Shown here: in pieces, positions 36,701 through 48,960 of the stretch
Layout: every line of letters begins with the position of its first letter
How positions within the stretch are numbered: position 1 is the first letter of the stretch
From: Sarcocystis neurona
Taxonomy: Eukaryota > Apicomplexa > Conoidasida > Eucoccidiorida > Sarcocystidae
Length of the DNA stretch: 64,000 nt
Assembly (NCBI GenBank): GCA_000727475.1
Contig: KL647318.1
Span: 724,201-788,200, forward strand
Direction: 5' to 3'
The notes under the pieces: model-generated
Databases searched by the model: none
Told to the model about the DNA's origin: nothing
Seen by the model: the letters and a program-made list of their open reading frames with translations, nothing else
Made by a program: the position numbers and the translations under genes

Positions 36701-39700
36701 GTCCAGTTGCGGACTGAGCAACTTCAACTATTTGCTCCGAAGGGCCCTTCCTCGCCGCAGGAGAAAACGCAGGCAACTCCGAGTCGCTGCCTCTTCCTTC
36801 CGCATACGAGGAGTTTACCAGAGAAGGTGAGGAGAAGAGTTCTTCTCACAGATGGCAGATATATCGGTGGACGCAGAGGGTCGGATATATTGAGAGACAC
36901 GTCATTAGGGGGGAAGGACGGAAAAGGAGCAAAAGCCGACCTTTAATATGTTGGTGCCGGCGGCTCCTGCACCGGCGTGCGCCTTCTCGAGGGCCTCAAT
37001 TTGGTCGACCGAGAACAGAGTGAACCAGCGGAGCATTCTGAGACAGAGACAGAGAGAAGAAAAAGAGAGGAGGTCTACCACATGCGTGTCCAGAAGGCCG
37101 CGGTACCCCCCCCCCCGCCCCCAGACCGGCTTCGTGGGGGGCGCATGTATTTCCGTGCGCTCTTCTATACGGATGTGTATGTGTGTGGACGCTCTAAGGC
37201 TGCGGTCGTGGGCATGCCCAGCAGCAGCAGCAGCAAGGGCAGTAGNNNNNNNNNNNNNNNNNNNNNNNNNNNNNNNNNNNNNNNNNNNNNNNNNNNNNNN
37301 NNNNNNNNNNNNNNNNNNNNNNNNNNNNNNNNNNNNNNNNNNNNNNNNNNNNNNNNNNNNNNNNNNNNNNNNNNNNNNNNNNNNNNNNNNNNNNNNNNNN
37401 NNNNNNNNNNNNNNNNNNNNNNNNNNNNNNNNNNNNNNNNNNNNNNNNNNNNNNNNNNNNNNNNNNNNNNNNNNNNNNNNNNNNNNNNNNNNNNNNNNNN
37501 NNNNNNNNNNNNNNNNNNNNNNNNNNNNNNNNNNNNNNNNNNNNNNNNNNNNNNNNNNNNNNNNNNNNNNNNNNNNNNNNNNNNNNNNNNNNNNNNNNNN
37601 NNNNNNNNNNNNNNNNNNNNNNNNNNNNNNNNNNNNNNNNNNNNNNNNNNNNNNNNNNNNNNNNNNNNNNNNNNNNNNNNNNNNNNNNNNNNNNNNNNNN
37701 NNNNNNNNNNNNNNNNNNNNNNNNNNNNNNNNNNNNNNNNNNNNNNNNNNNNNNNNNNNNNNNNNNNNNNNNNNNNNNNNNNNNNNNNNNNNNNNNNNNN
37801 NNNNNNNNNNNNNNNNNNNNNNNNNNNNNNNNNNNNNNNNNNNNNNNNNNNNNNNNNNNNNNNNNNNNNNNNNNNNNNNNNNNNNNNNNNNNNNNNNNNN
37901 NNNNNNNNNNNNNNNNNNNNNNNNNNNNNNNNNNNNNNNNNNNNNNNNNNNNNNNNCAAGGGCAGCAGCAGCAGCAAGGGCAGCAGCAGCAGCAAGGGCA
38001 GCAGCAGCAGCAAGGGCAGCAGCAGCAGCCACGGCAGCAGCAGCAGCAAGGGCAGCAGCAGCCGCCGCAGCTCAGAAGCGTTTCTGGCCGTGGAAGTCTG
38101 CGTCGTCATCCCTGCGAGACGCATGCGCCTATGTGTGTGCCTCACTCTCACAGAGACTCCACCACGACGGTTGCCAGCAGTGTTCAACAGCAGCGCCCCC
38201 ACGCACACACCCAGCAGGCCCGTGCAGACACACACACACACACGCAAACGCGTGCAAGACTGAGACTGGCAGCAGCAGAAATTTTATCTACGAAGTCAGT
38301 CTCTCCCTGCGTGTGGAGACACAGAGAGACACGGACACACACAAACGCTATGCATGCGCATGCACACACGGACGCATATACAGAGGACAGCAGTGCCAAG
38401 CGTATGTGGCGTGCAGGCATCCCCGAGTTTTCGACGGGCACTTGTGTCTCCCGACTTCCTACTGCCGATGTGATATCTGCTGTATGGCAGTCTCCTCTGC
38501 AGCCTCGCAATACGTCCGCAAAGGGCCCCGGGCGGTCCGTCTGCGGAGCGGGCGGCAGCAGAAGAGAAGGCCGCGACACACCGGCACAGACGTGGGTCTA
38601 CACATGCGTACAGTCCACACATTTGTAGACACACACAGCAATACATATATCTATATATAAATGTCTATCCGTGTATACAGTAGGTACCATTTATACACGC
38701 ATGCGCCCGGGGGCACCACACACAAGACAGACGCACCTGCCCCCCGGCAGACGGGCAGCAGTCGCCAAGTGGCTCCCGCTTCGTGTGGCTGCTGCATAGA
38801 AGGCCGCCGACGGGTCAGCAAGACGGCAGACCCACCCACACGTGTATACGAGTATTTCCACGTATATACGTGAGCAGCCCGGGCCTATGCGGTTCCCCCT
38901 CCGCGTGGCTGCAGACGTATGCAAATGGAACACCTTCTGTGTACACATGTACTTACAGAAGCTTTCGTGGGAAGATTTCTGTGTATATGCGTAGGTAGGT
39001 ATACAGACTTGAATACACAGAAGTTTCAGCGGATATGTATTACCACTACGTGAATACGAGTGTGACGATTCCTGCATGGATGCGCGTCTCTTTCACGCGG
39101 AGAATCCGCGACAGAGTGTGCGCCGAGTAGCAAACGGGGTCCTATACACATACATACATGTATGTATATTCAGACAGATGTCTTCTTATATATGTATATA
39201 TATGTATATATATGTGTATACTTATACGTGAGAGTAGAGACATCTGCACATGCACGCGGTTTGCTTCGAACGCTCGAATTCCGAGACACAGAAGCAAGTG
39301 GAGAACTACATACGTATACGTATATGTATGTACATATATATATATATATATATATACGTGAGCGAAGTGATTTCCGCATGCAGGGGTCTTTCATAGGCAA
39401 GACGGGTCGTACACGGGGTGGTGTCCTGTCGATAGAACGCCTGGCGGTTGTTGCAGCTGCACTGGCGCACGTAGCTGCAGGCCCCGGCTCGCGTGGGTAT
39501 GCGAATATGAAGAGGATACAGCGGCGTGCACACGCCGAAACAACGAGACAGACGGATAGAGCGGCGCCTGTAGGGGGAGAGACGGAGACACGGAGACGGA
39601 CAGACGAACAGCAGCGCGTGCAGACGAACAGCAGCGCGTGCAGACGTGCAGCAGAGAGACGGAGAGCCTCGCGACTGTCAGCGATGGTGGTGCAGGGCGA

Positions 39701-42700
39701 AGGACGGAGTATCCGCTTCAGCTGCATCGAGAGAAGTGTCCTTCGTCCTCTATGTTGATACAGATGTGAGTGATATATAGGCGGCCAGTGAATAACCCGC
39801 GGTATACGCCGGTCGCCTACAAAGAGGGGGGGGGGCATATATGGGGGTCTGCGGGAGGGAAGACGTGGTCACCGAACAACGCGGTGTAGCGTCAAGCAGG
39901 GGAGCACATATATATGCGTCTAAATACATACACATACACACACACACACAGAGAAAGTAAGTGTACATACATACATATATATATATATGTCTATATATAG
40001 AGAGGGTAACATAGAGCGCACGCGTGTGTGTGTGTGTGTGTACGTGTGGTCAGCAGAGAACGCGGTGTGGCCTTGACGCTCAGGAGGGGGGGGAGTATAC
40101 GTAGGGGTTCAAGTACACACACATACGTATAGAGAGGCAGACAGATAGATAACGAATATATGTATATATTAATATATATGTATGTAGAGTGCGTGTATGT
40201 ATATGTTGCCAGCAAAGAACGCGGTGTAGGCTTGTGGCCTGGAGCGGGGAGCACACATACGTACATACGTGTCTTTCGGGAGAGATACAGGGAAAGAAGA
40301 GAAATATATATACTTGCAGATGAGTCCGTTCGAATATACGCCTGTCTACATGTGTGAGTATATGGGAAGAGACGCAGAGGGACACATATGGACGCTTCAT
40401 AAAGTCTCCCTGAGCAGCACACTTCTGCGCATGCAGGGGGTCCACCCCCATGCATCCACCCCCATGCATCCACCCCTATGCATCCACCCCTATGCATCCA
40501 CCCCTATGCATCCACCCCCATGCATCCGACCCCATGCACCCGCCACATACACCCACGCACATATCGGTGTGTCTACCTATCTATCTGTATATGTGCGACC
40601 ACCTTCTTCACTCATACATCCGCATATATACAGAAGAAGATGGCGGAGGCTTCGGTGGCGTACTGCGGCAGTTCCTCGTCTCGGACGTTTCGCCAGTGCT
40701 GCCAAAACTCCACCGGGGCCGTCCACTCCGCACGCAGCCACACCACCCCTTCGTCTCCCGGCGTCTCTTCTTCAACGTCTTCTTCGTCTGCAGTTTCGTG
40801 TCTCGCCCTTCCTCGGTGGTCTCTTCCCTGACCCTTGTCTGGATCTCTACATTGCTGCTCCTGCTGCTGCCTTCCTTCCGGCTGCTGCGTCTCTGGCTCC
40901 CTGCTCTGTCGCTGCTGTTCCTGCTGCTGCTGTTGCATCAGCTGCCGCTGCGGCAGCGTCTCCCACGCCTGTCCTGGCGCCAGCAAGTCCCCCTCTCCGG
41001 CGTCCTGCTGCGGCTGCTGCTGCTGGTCCATTTCGTGCTGCTGCCTCTGCACCCGCGTTTGCGGCTGCTGCTGTCGCCCGAGGCTCTCCTGCTGCTGCAG
41101 GACCTGCTGGCGAGTGGCCGGCCTCGCAGTTGTCCCCGTCTGCGGATGCTGCGTCTTCTGCTGCCGTTGCCGCTCCTCTGCCGCGCTCAGCTGCGGAGCC
41201 CACCGGTGCTGCTGCTCCACCATCGAGCTCCTCTCTCGAGGTTGCTGTTCCTGTCGCTCCTGCATGCATCGCTGCTGCTGTTGTTCTCCCCTCGCTAGCG
41301 CGTGCTTCCTCTGTGAAGCGCACCTCACGCCTGACTTTCCCATTTTCTCTGCGCTTCCTCGTTTCAGCAGCAACGGCGTGAGAATAGCAAAGGCTTGCAG
41401 TCCTGCTGTCTTCCGCAACATTTCAAGCCCGGTCGCAATATTACCCCACTGGTCCCCTCCTCCTACTTGACCCCACACACCGTGTTGCTGCTGAAGCTGG
41501 AGCCAGTCAACTGCCTGCAGCAGCGGGTATGCCAGAGCTGCCAGCGGCAGTCCTTCTGCTGCTGTTTCTTCTTCTTTGTTGACAGGAGACGCACCTGCTT
41601 CCCGGCTTCTGCTGCCGCTCTCCTTACGAACAATGCCCTCCATCTCCCCGTCAAGACTCGTCCGACGCTTATCGAACCTGCCGCCGACGCCGCGCGTGCT
41701 GCTGCTGTTGGTCGCGCTGGGTAGGGAGCCTCTGCAGCCGCTGGTGTTACGACTAGTACTACACCTGCCTTCACTGCCATGATTGCTGCTTTCTCCGCTG
41801 CTGTTGCTGTCGTCCCTGCTGCGGCTCTCGGGAATGCTGCCTTCTTTAACGCTGCTGGTTTCCTCTTGGCTCCTCCGTCCGCTGGTGCTGCTGCTGCCGT
41901 CCGCATGTGTCCGTCTGGCGTCGTCTGCGGGGCTGCAGCCCGGGCCACTGGTGTGGGGCTGCGTCCACGCGCATGCAGACGACCGACTCAGCAGTCGCTG
42001 CGCTGGCACTGCCGCAGCAAAGCGAGAGAGGAAATAGACGCAGCTCAGTTTGCCAAGCCACCTGTGGTTGTAAACGAACACAGGAGACGGCGGAGAAAGC
42101 CTTGGAGGCCTGTGCGTCCACGACGACGCCTGCTGCAGCAACAACCCAGCAGCAGCAGAGGAAGTCTCGCTAAATGTCTCTGCTGCAGTCGGCCTATGCG
42201 CATCTGCTTCTCGTTCTGCTGCTGATGGAGCAGCCCCCCCGTGCCGTCCTGCTGCTGCAAAGGGCGCTGCTGCTGTCCTGGCCTCTCCTGCTGTTGCTGT
42301 GACACCTCCACCTGCTCTCGCTGCTCCGGTCTGGCCAGTTGCTGCTGCTCCTGCTGCAGCCGCTGGTGGTGTCGGTGCTGCCGCAGCCGCCTCCTCTCGA
42401 CGTCCCCCTGGCCCGTCTGGTGCCTTTTCTTCTGCAGTCCGCTCTCGTGCTGCTGCAGCTGTTTCTCGTTGCCTCCTTGCTGCTGCTTGCTGTCCCGCCG
42501 CTGTATGAAGCTGCTGCTGCCGTTCTGCTGCGTGTTCCTCTACGCCAAAAATTCTTCGCAGCTGTTGTTCTATCACCCGGCCTCGCGCTCGGATGCGCCG
42601 CTGCGCCTGGTGCTCCTCCTCTTCCTCTTCCTCTTTCAGTGTGGGGTGTCCGACAGTCTGCGACGCCTCGCACGCAGAAGGCATAGGCGAGGCCCCTGCC

Positions 42701-45700
42701 CTCTGCTGCTCTTGGTGCTGCTGCAACTCCTGCAGCTGCTGCAGGAATGTAGGGTGGCTCGCGTCTGGCAGCTGCAGAGCAGCAGCACCGGTGTTGCAGC
42801 TGTTGGCGACAGAACCACCAGCAGCCGAAGAAACGTCGCAGCAGTTCTCCCCTCCATCTGTGCTGCCGCTGTTATCTGAAAGGTCGTTTGCTTCCCTGGC
42901 CCTGCTGCTGCTGCTGATGCCGTGGGGGCTGCAGCCCCCGCTGCCCACATAAAAGCTGCTGGTGTCACGCAGGCCGCTGCTTCTGCTCTGCGTGTCACTG
43001 CTGCTGCTGGTGCTGCGAATGCGTAGGCAACCGCTGCTGGTGTTGTCGAGAGGGAAGTGAGAGCCTCGCTTGCTTCGCAGCTTCTTCGTCTTGCCCGACG
43101 GGTCCCCGACTGCGGTAGTGGCAGTGCCCAGCAGCAGCACGGGACGGACATGCTGCAACAGCTGCAGGCGACGGAGCAGCAGCAGCGGCAGCAAATGGCC
43201 CGCATGCAGACTGCCTGCTGTTAGGTCCACCCCGAAATAAAATGAAAGTGGCTGCTTCTTTCTTCGCTGCTGCATCTCTCCCTCAGCGCCTTCGTCTTGA
43301 GGGTCCTCTTCTTCAATCCTGCTGTTCCTCTCGCACGTCCTGCCGCCGTTTCTGCTGCTGCTGCTAAGTCTCTCTCTGTCGCCGCGGCTGCCAGTGCTCT
43401 CTTTGATGCTGCTAAACCCCTCTCTGCTGCTGCTGCCCTCTCTGCTACTGCTCTTTCCTCCGCTACTGCTGCTCTCTCTGCTGCTGCTGCTGCTCTCTCT
43501 GCGGGTGCTGCTGCCGCTCTCACTGCTGCTGCTGTTCTCTCCGCCGCTGCAATCTTTGCTGCTGCTGCTGCAGGCTTGCTGTGTTGCTTCTGCCCAAAGG
43601 CAGAGCAGGCGGTCGAGCCGAGGGAGGTCGTTACAGTGAGAGATCACTCCTCTTCGTACTGCGTCCCGTACGAACGCCGATGAGAAGGACGCAGGTGTTG
43701 CAGGACTAGCAGCAGCGTCGAGAGCAGAAGCAGCAGCACCGTCGAGAGTAGAAGCAGCAGCAGCATCAGCAGCAGCGCGAACTGCAAGGTCACGACGGGG
43801 GACAGCCTCAGCGGCGGGAATGAGAGCAGCAGCGCCGCCTACAGCAGCAACGAAATCAGTCGAGACATCAGCTACAGCAGTAGCAGACGCATCAGCAGCA
43901 GCAGGAGCCCCGGCAGGAGCGGCGTCAACCGCAGCACCAGCAGGAAGCCACCCGCCACCACCACGAGCGGTGGCGCAACGTTCTAAGAGGCTTGTCTTCT
44001 TCGCATGAAAAGGAGCAGCAGCTGCAGCAGAATGAACGGCAGTGCAGACGGCGGTACTTTTCCTCTCAGTAACAGCAAATATATCCGTACTGCAATGCCG
44101 CCCGGTCGTCACGCTGACCACCGGATTACATGAAAAACTGGCGTCTATTCTGCTGTCTGCGCCTTCAGCCCACTCGTTTCTCACTGCGTTTGCTCTTGCT
44201 GCCGTTGCTGCTGTTTTGGCTGCCGTTTTCGTCGCGGTCAACACTGCAGGAGCTGCTCTTCTCGCTCCTGCTGATGTTGCTGCTGCTGCTGGGGGGGTGC
44301 CTGCTGTTGCTCCTGCTTCGAACCGGCACATGCCGACGCCAGCAGGTAGGAGAAACCTGGCGGCGTTGCTGTGCTCGCATGTGGCAGCAGAGGAAACCGC
44401 ATGCTGTCCCACGGCCCTGCTGCCGCGACGTACCCTGCCGCTGCTATTTGTGTCTGCTGCAGCACGTCCACCCCAGCTGCTTCGTGCCACTTGTCCTTGC
44501 GGGGAAAACAAGAAGAGTAACCCATGCAGGGCAACAGAAGGACTGCACACGCTAGCCGTGCAGCGATCCCTGTTGCTAACACCCCACTTCCTGCTGCTAC
44601 TCCCGCACCCCGTGGGGTTGCTGCTGCTGCAGCCGCCACTGCTGCCACTACTGCTGCTGGTGCTGTTCTTTCTACGACTGCTGGGACTATGTCCACCGCA
44701 GCTCCTCGTCTTGCTGCCACTACCCCATCCGCTGCTACTGCTCCACCTGTTGCTGCCGGTGCTCCACCCCCTGCTGCCGCTGCCACATCTGCTGCTGCTG
44801 CTGTTCCTCCGTCTGCTGTTGCCATTGTTGCATCTGCTGTTGCTACTGCTGCGCCTGCTGCTGCACGCCGACGTTATGGCTCTGCGGATGCGCTCGCGAC
44901 GAATTTTTTCGGACGAATCCTTCTTGCCAGAGATAGGAGAAGAAGCGTACGAGCCACTGGTGTGCTGCAGCCGCCCTAGACATGATGGACATGTCGCGCA
45001 CAGAGATAGCAGCGCATGCCTCGCCGCTTCGCTGTCAGCGCTTCTGCTGCTGCTCCCTGCCAATTTGCTACAGACGGTGGTCCTGTTATTCCTGCTGCTG
45101 CTGTCCCTGCGGCTCCTGTTCTTCTTGCTGCTGCTACTCCTGCTGCTTCTCTTGTTGCTTCTCGTCTCTGAAGTGCCGAAGCTGTTGCATGCGCCGCTAG
45201 TGTTGCTGCATTTGCTGTCGGTAGTGGGGTCAGCATGTGTGCTGCTGCTGTCGCGAGAGGGGAGGTGACTACTTGTTCTTCTTCTGCTGCTGCTGCGGCT
45301 CTTATCGGAGGCGCTGCTGAACAGAACCGTGTTCCGCTGGGTACCCCCTCTGCCGTTGCCGCTGGTGGGCACCCCGAACCTGCTCGATCTGCAGCTGTCG
45401 CACGTAGCGCTAGGAGAGCTGCAGCCGCTGCTGCTGCTCTCTCCTCCGTCGGCTTTTATGCGGCTCCCTGTGGTGCTGCTCCTACTTACGGGCTCAGGTT
45501 TTGCCAGCGGGGTTGCGGCTGCTGCTGCAGCATGCGAGCGTGCTGCTACATGCGCACGCCACAGAGGTTGTTGAGAATTTGGGGTTGCCTCCTCCCTGCA
45601 ACGTGAGCGTTCTGCTGCTGTCCCTGTTGCTGGTGCAGCAGCAGCTGCTGCTGCCGTCAGCCATTCAGTCGGCAGAACAAGCAGCGAGCAGAGCTGCCGC

Positions 45701-46479
45701 TGCTTCGCATACCGCTGCTGTTTCCCCAAGACATGTGGCAGAGCAGCACCTGCTGCTGCAGCTGGGGCCGCCCCGCCCGCAGCAGCTGTCTGCTTGTTAC
45801 GCGGGAAGATGGCAGCACATGCGGTCCGATTTCTTCCCAGAACACACGCACCAGGTGTAGAAGGAGCAGCAGCCGCAGGAAGAGCTGCAGTCGCAGGGAG
45901 AGCAGCAGATGCAGGAAGAGCAGCAGCCGCAGGAAGAGCAGCAGCGGCACGAAGCGCTGCAGCCCCAGGAAGAGCAGCAGCGGCAGCAAGTAAGACTGTA
46001 GTCGTAGCAGCAGCGACAAGAACAGCAGTCGCAGGAAGAACAGTACCAGCAACAGGGAGAGCAGAGGTACAAGGCAGGACGGTATTGCCTGCGGCAGCCA
46101 CAGCAACAGCAGAAGAAGCTGCAGGGGAGGGAGAAGCAGCAGCAGGGAGCACGTGCAGCGGAGGCGACCGCGAAGAGGAGACGGCAGGAGAAATAGCACC
46201 AGCAGCAGGAACTGAGGAGACTGCTGCATGTGACGCGGTTTGTGAGCGAGGAGTAGCGCTTACAAGGACAGTCCTCCCCTCGTGCAGCAGGAGGGACAGC
46301 AGCAGAAATAGCAGCAGCAAGCCCTGAGGGTCAGAAGGGGATCCCAGGGAACTGCAGTGGCAGCAGCAGCGGGAGTGAGAGTAATAATACGGTGCCTGCT
46401 GCTGTTTGCTGAATCCAGGAGAATTGCTGCCACTGCTGAGGCTCGGCCCTGCGCTGTTCGTGCGGGTCAGCGACTGCAT
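33715..46479 (-). CDS. Tyrosyl-tRNA synthetase, bacterial/organellar type, hugely expanded by low-complexity insertions
   Basis: Exons on the minus strand: 46479-40664, 37037-36941, 35238-33715. Introns are GT-AG, phases 2 and 0, and the product is 2478 residues. It charges tRNA-Tyr, probably in the apicoplast and/or mitochondrion. Family segments appear in order: an N-terminal helix at about 931-965; [15 protein letters not shown] with HIGH motif HAGH at 1092-1095; GDPSGKTKK at 1125-1133; [10 protein letters not shown] near 1467; [10 protein letters not shown] and GGDQWGN near 1645-1680; KMSKS motif KMGKS at 1712-1716; [11 protein letters not shown] near 1920; an anticodon-side helix region at 1940-2005 ([13 protein letters not shown] from 1972); an S4 RNA-binding domain at 2275-2302 ([17 protein letters not shown]); and terminal GKKNF. 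Bacterial homologues have about 400-430 residues; the excess is Ser, Gln and Ala runs. A hydrophobic stretch near residues 55-67 could be a recessed signal for apicoplast import. The start is the first in-frame ATG; upstream exons are possible. Confidence 0.93.
36590..36675. repeat. 15-bp (gccgggagcagcaaa)n minisatellite in synthetase intron 2
   Basis: About six tandem copies of a 15-base unit with two variants (gcaaatg and gcaaaca). It lies in the intron 35239-36940. It is embedded in purine-rich DNA that gives Lys/Arg/Glu-rich false ORFs on the plus strand. Confidence 0.85.
37216..38062. repeat. 18-bp (gggcagcagcagcagcaa)n minisatellite with assembly gap (synthetase intron 1)
   Basis: CAG-based 18-base units flank a run of N at 37246-37956. 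The region lies in the 3.6-kb intron between exons 1 and 2 of the synthetase, so the gap does not affect the coding sequence. Confidence 0.88.
40436..40545. repeat. 14-bp (catccacccctatg)n minisatellite in synthetase intron 1
   Basis: Seven to eight tandem copies of a 14-base unit alternating between cccctatg and cccccatg forms. It ends about 120 bases from the exon 1 donor at 40663-40662 (minus strand). Confidence 0.88.
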
Positions 46480-47925
46480 GTGGAAGGGCAAGGCCTGCTC
46501 CTCTGCAGACGCGCGTCCTTAGACAGCTGCTGCAGCAGAACCAACAGCAGCAGATCCAACGGCAACAGCAGCAGGCGCAGCAGGAGCAGCAGCCCCAGCA
46601 GCCGCGCAGAAAGACAGCCGCATCCGCTGCTGAGGAAGGCGCCTCCCCTCTCAGCAGCACGAACGACTAGCGCCGAAGCAGCAGCAGCAGTGCGCTCAAC
46701 CAGCAGCGGCGCGGGGCAAGAAGCAGCTGCTGCACTACGATTCATATCGTCTCAGAGCGCCGGGGGAAGGACAAGGAGCAGCTCCTGCAGCAGCAGCAGC
46801 AACTCTGCGGCGCCAGGCGTAACCTATGCGGAAGAAGCAGGAGGACACAGCAGCAGCACAGGTGCAGCACCCGCAGCACGTCCCACTGCTGCACCGCTGG
46901 GGGCACTGCTGCAGCAGCAGCGTAACGGGAAGAACAGCGCAGCAGGGGAGGCAGAAGCAGCAACACGCCCAGGCAGCCGTCCCCACGCAGGTCTCGCTTG
47001 CCCAGGCGTCCTTCCCCCTCAAACGGCGAGTGTCTGGAGTTCCCTTTCCGCCGTTCTTCGCATGCAAGTCCACCTTCCTTTCATCTGCGGCCGCACGAAG
47101 CACCACCCACCTTCCCGACTGTTCTTCACCACCACAAAGCAGGGGGGACGACAGATTTCGACCCCCCACCGCCCAGGCTTCTCTTCCCCTGGCCTCGACG
47201 CCCTTCGCTCTTTCTACAGCTATACACATACACACGTGTGTGCGTATGACACATGTCCACATACCACGGGGTTACATATATCCATACTGGGTGCTCATAG
47301 GAGGTACCCGGGACACATATATATGTGCCTGTGAGGTCCCTACGATGTGATATATATCCACCTCTGTATACAAGGGTGCTACAGGGTCCGATGTATATAT
47401 ATATATATACACGTACATACGAGGTCACTACGGAGTTATACATACATACAGGTACAGGAGGTCACGGCGGGGCTATATATACATACTTCTGAGGCATTGG
47501 GGTTGAATATACATGCACATATATCCGCATATGAGGGTCCTGCGGGGTTATACACATACACTCATATATGAGGTTATCACGGATGTACATACGGATACAC
47601 GTATATGCATGCACATATGAAGGACCCGGGACATATATATATATATATATGCACAAATAGACATCCATATATATATATATATGGTGGGGGGGTTCCTCAT
47701 GGGATATATGTACGTACATATGTGAGGTTGTTTCCGCTGAACTTGCTTCCTGTGTGTCTCTGTCTATATGCAGAGATACAGGGGTTCCACCGCTACCTCC
47801 CTGTGACCGCAGTATCAAATGCATGCACCTGCACGTGTGGGGTTCTCCCCTCTTATGTGTATATGTGTGTACGTGTGTGTATGTCTTTTTCATGTGAAAG
47901 TAGGGGGGACCTGCGAGACGCGGGC
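46480..47925. other. Upstream flank of tyrosyl-tRNA synthetase, CAG-rich then TA-rich
   Basis: CAG-rich DNA (plus strand) at 46540-46930 with degenerate open frames on both strands. A mixed-composition minus frame at about 46960-47130 is followed, leftward on that strand, by Cys-rich sequence. It could be 5' UTR or an unrecognised upstream exon of the synthetase. TA tracts with repeated ggtcacta/ggggttatac words fill 47220-47700. Confidence 0.4.
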
Positions 47926-48960
47926 ACGCAGTCGTAGTGGCCGTACATCAACGAGTCGGCGGCGGCGTCTGGCAGAGGCGCAGGGAGACGGAGACGAGAC
48001 GGGGGGACGGAGACGGGAGTTTCGCCAAGGCAGACAAACGGCCCCGAGACGTCTGCAGGGGTTTTCAGCACAAAGACGTGAAGTTTGACGCGAGACACAA
48101 AACGCAAATATTTCGTGCAGTTCTCCTGGAAGTCCTCTGCGCCAGGGCTCTCTGCCAACTCCAAGGGATATATATACATACATATTTACAGAGGCGCAAT
48201 TGTGACGGTGGTGACGGACAAAGACACAGAGGGAGAAAAAAAGAGAGGAAGAACAGAGACATTTGTAGATATATGTATAGAAACATATGTGGAATCTCCT
48301 ATGCATATATATATATATATGTATGCCTGCATAGACATGTGTGTGTCTATATGCATGTGCATATACATTACGATCTACACACCTAGAGAGAGAGGTAAAT
48401 AGACACACACATATACACACACGCATATACATATATGTGAATTTATATATATTTGGAGGCGACCATCTTTAGAGAAAGTGACCGGGAGAGTGAAGAAGGG
48501 GGACGGCGAAGAGACTGCGGCGTGGGTGCTGGGGGGCGGGGACGTCTTCGTCTCGAGTGTTGTTGCCGCGCTTTTTGGGCAACAGACAGAACTCCTTTCT
48601 TGTTTCACGCGGAGAAATTCACGGAGAGTCAAAATTTCTCTCTTCGCCGGAGGGGAGTGGAGAAGAAAGGAGAAGAGAGTTCCCCGGAGGAAGTGCCGCA
48701 AGTGGGCGCTTGGCGGCTTGTCGATGCTACGCGACGGGGGCACGACGAAAAAGAGACGTTGCGGGCTGAATAGAGAAGGAAGGGGACAAAACGGGGAGAA
48801 GAAACAGAAGGAGAAAATAAAGGCGAACAAGAAAAAGAAGAAGAAATGTCACAGGAGGAGGGCACAGCTGTCCACGCGTGTTTCTGCGGCTCTTCTCTGC
48901 GGGGGGGAGCTCCTTCGGCGAGTCCGCGGTCCCAGACCAGAAGGAAGGAGGAAAAGATAG
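47926..48960. other. Weak coding signal, strand unresolved
   Basis: Around 47990-48170 both strands have protein-like open frames: plus Asp/Arg/Phe-rich, minus Glu/Phe/Val/Leu-rich. A TA tract follows at 48300-48320, then purine-rich DNA at 48460-48960. There, plus frames at 48453-48773 and 48478-48960 are Arg/Lys/Glu-rich. No splice pair or known motif ties these together. Purine-rich intronic or 5' UTR DNA would give the same picture. Confidence 0.2.

Noticed and set aside
36106..36946. Lys/Arg/Glu-rich plus-strand ORFs of 203 and 254 codons
   Set aside because: Purine-rich DNA opposite a pyrimidine-rich intron of the synthetase gives such frames by chance; they include a 15-bp minisatellite and no motif.
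39389..39760. Plus-strand ORF with mixed composition inside synthetase intron 1
   Set aside because: The minus frame opposite is equally open; no splice pair, motif or continuation was found, and part is a gcagcgcgtgcagacgaaca duplication.
43297..46327. Ala- and Leu-rich plus-strand ORFs across the synthetase
   Set aside because: They are antisense shadows of exon 1, which carries the conserved TyrRS motifs on the minus strand.
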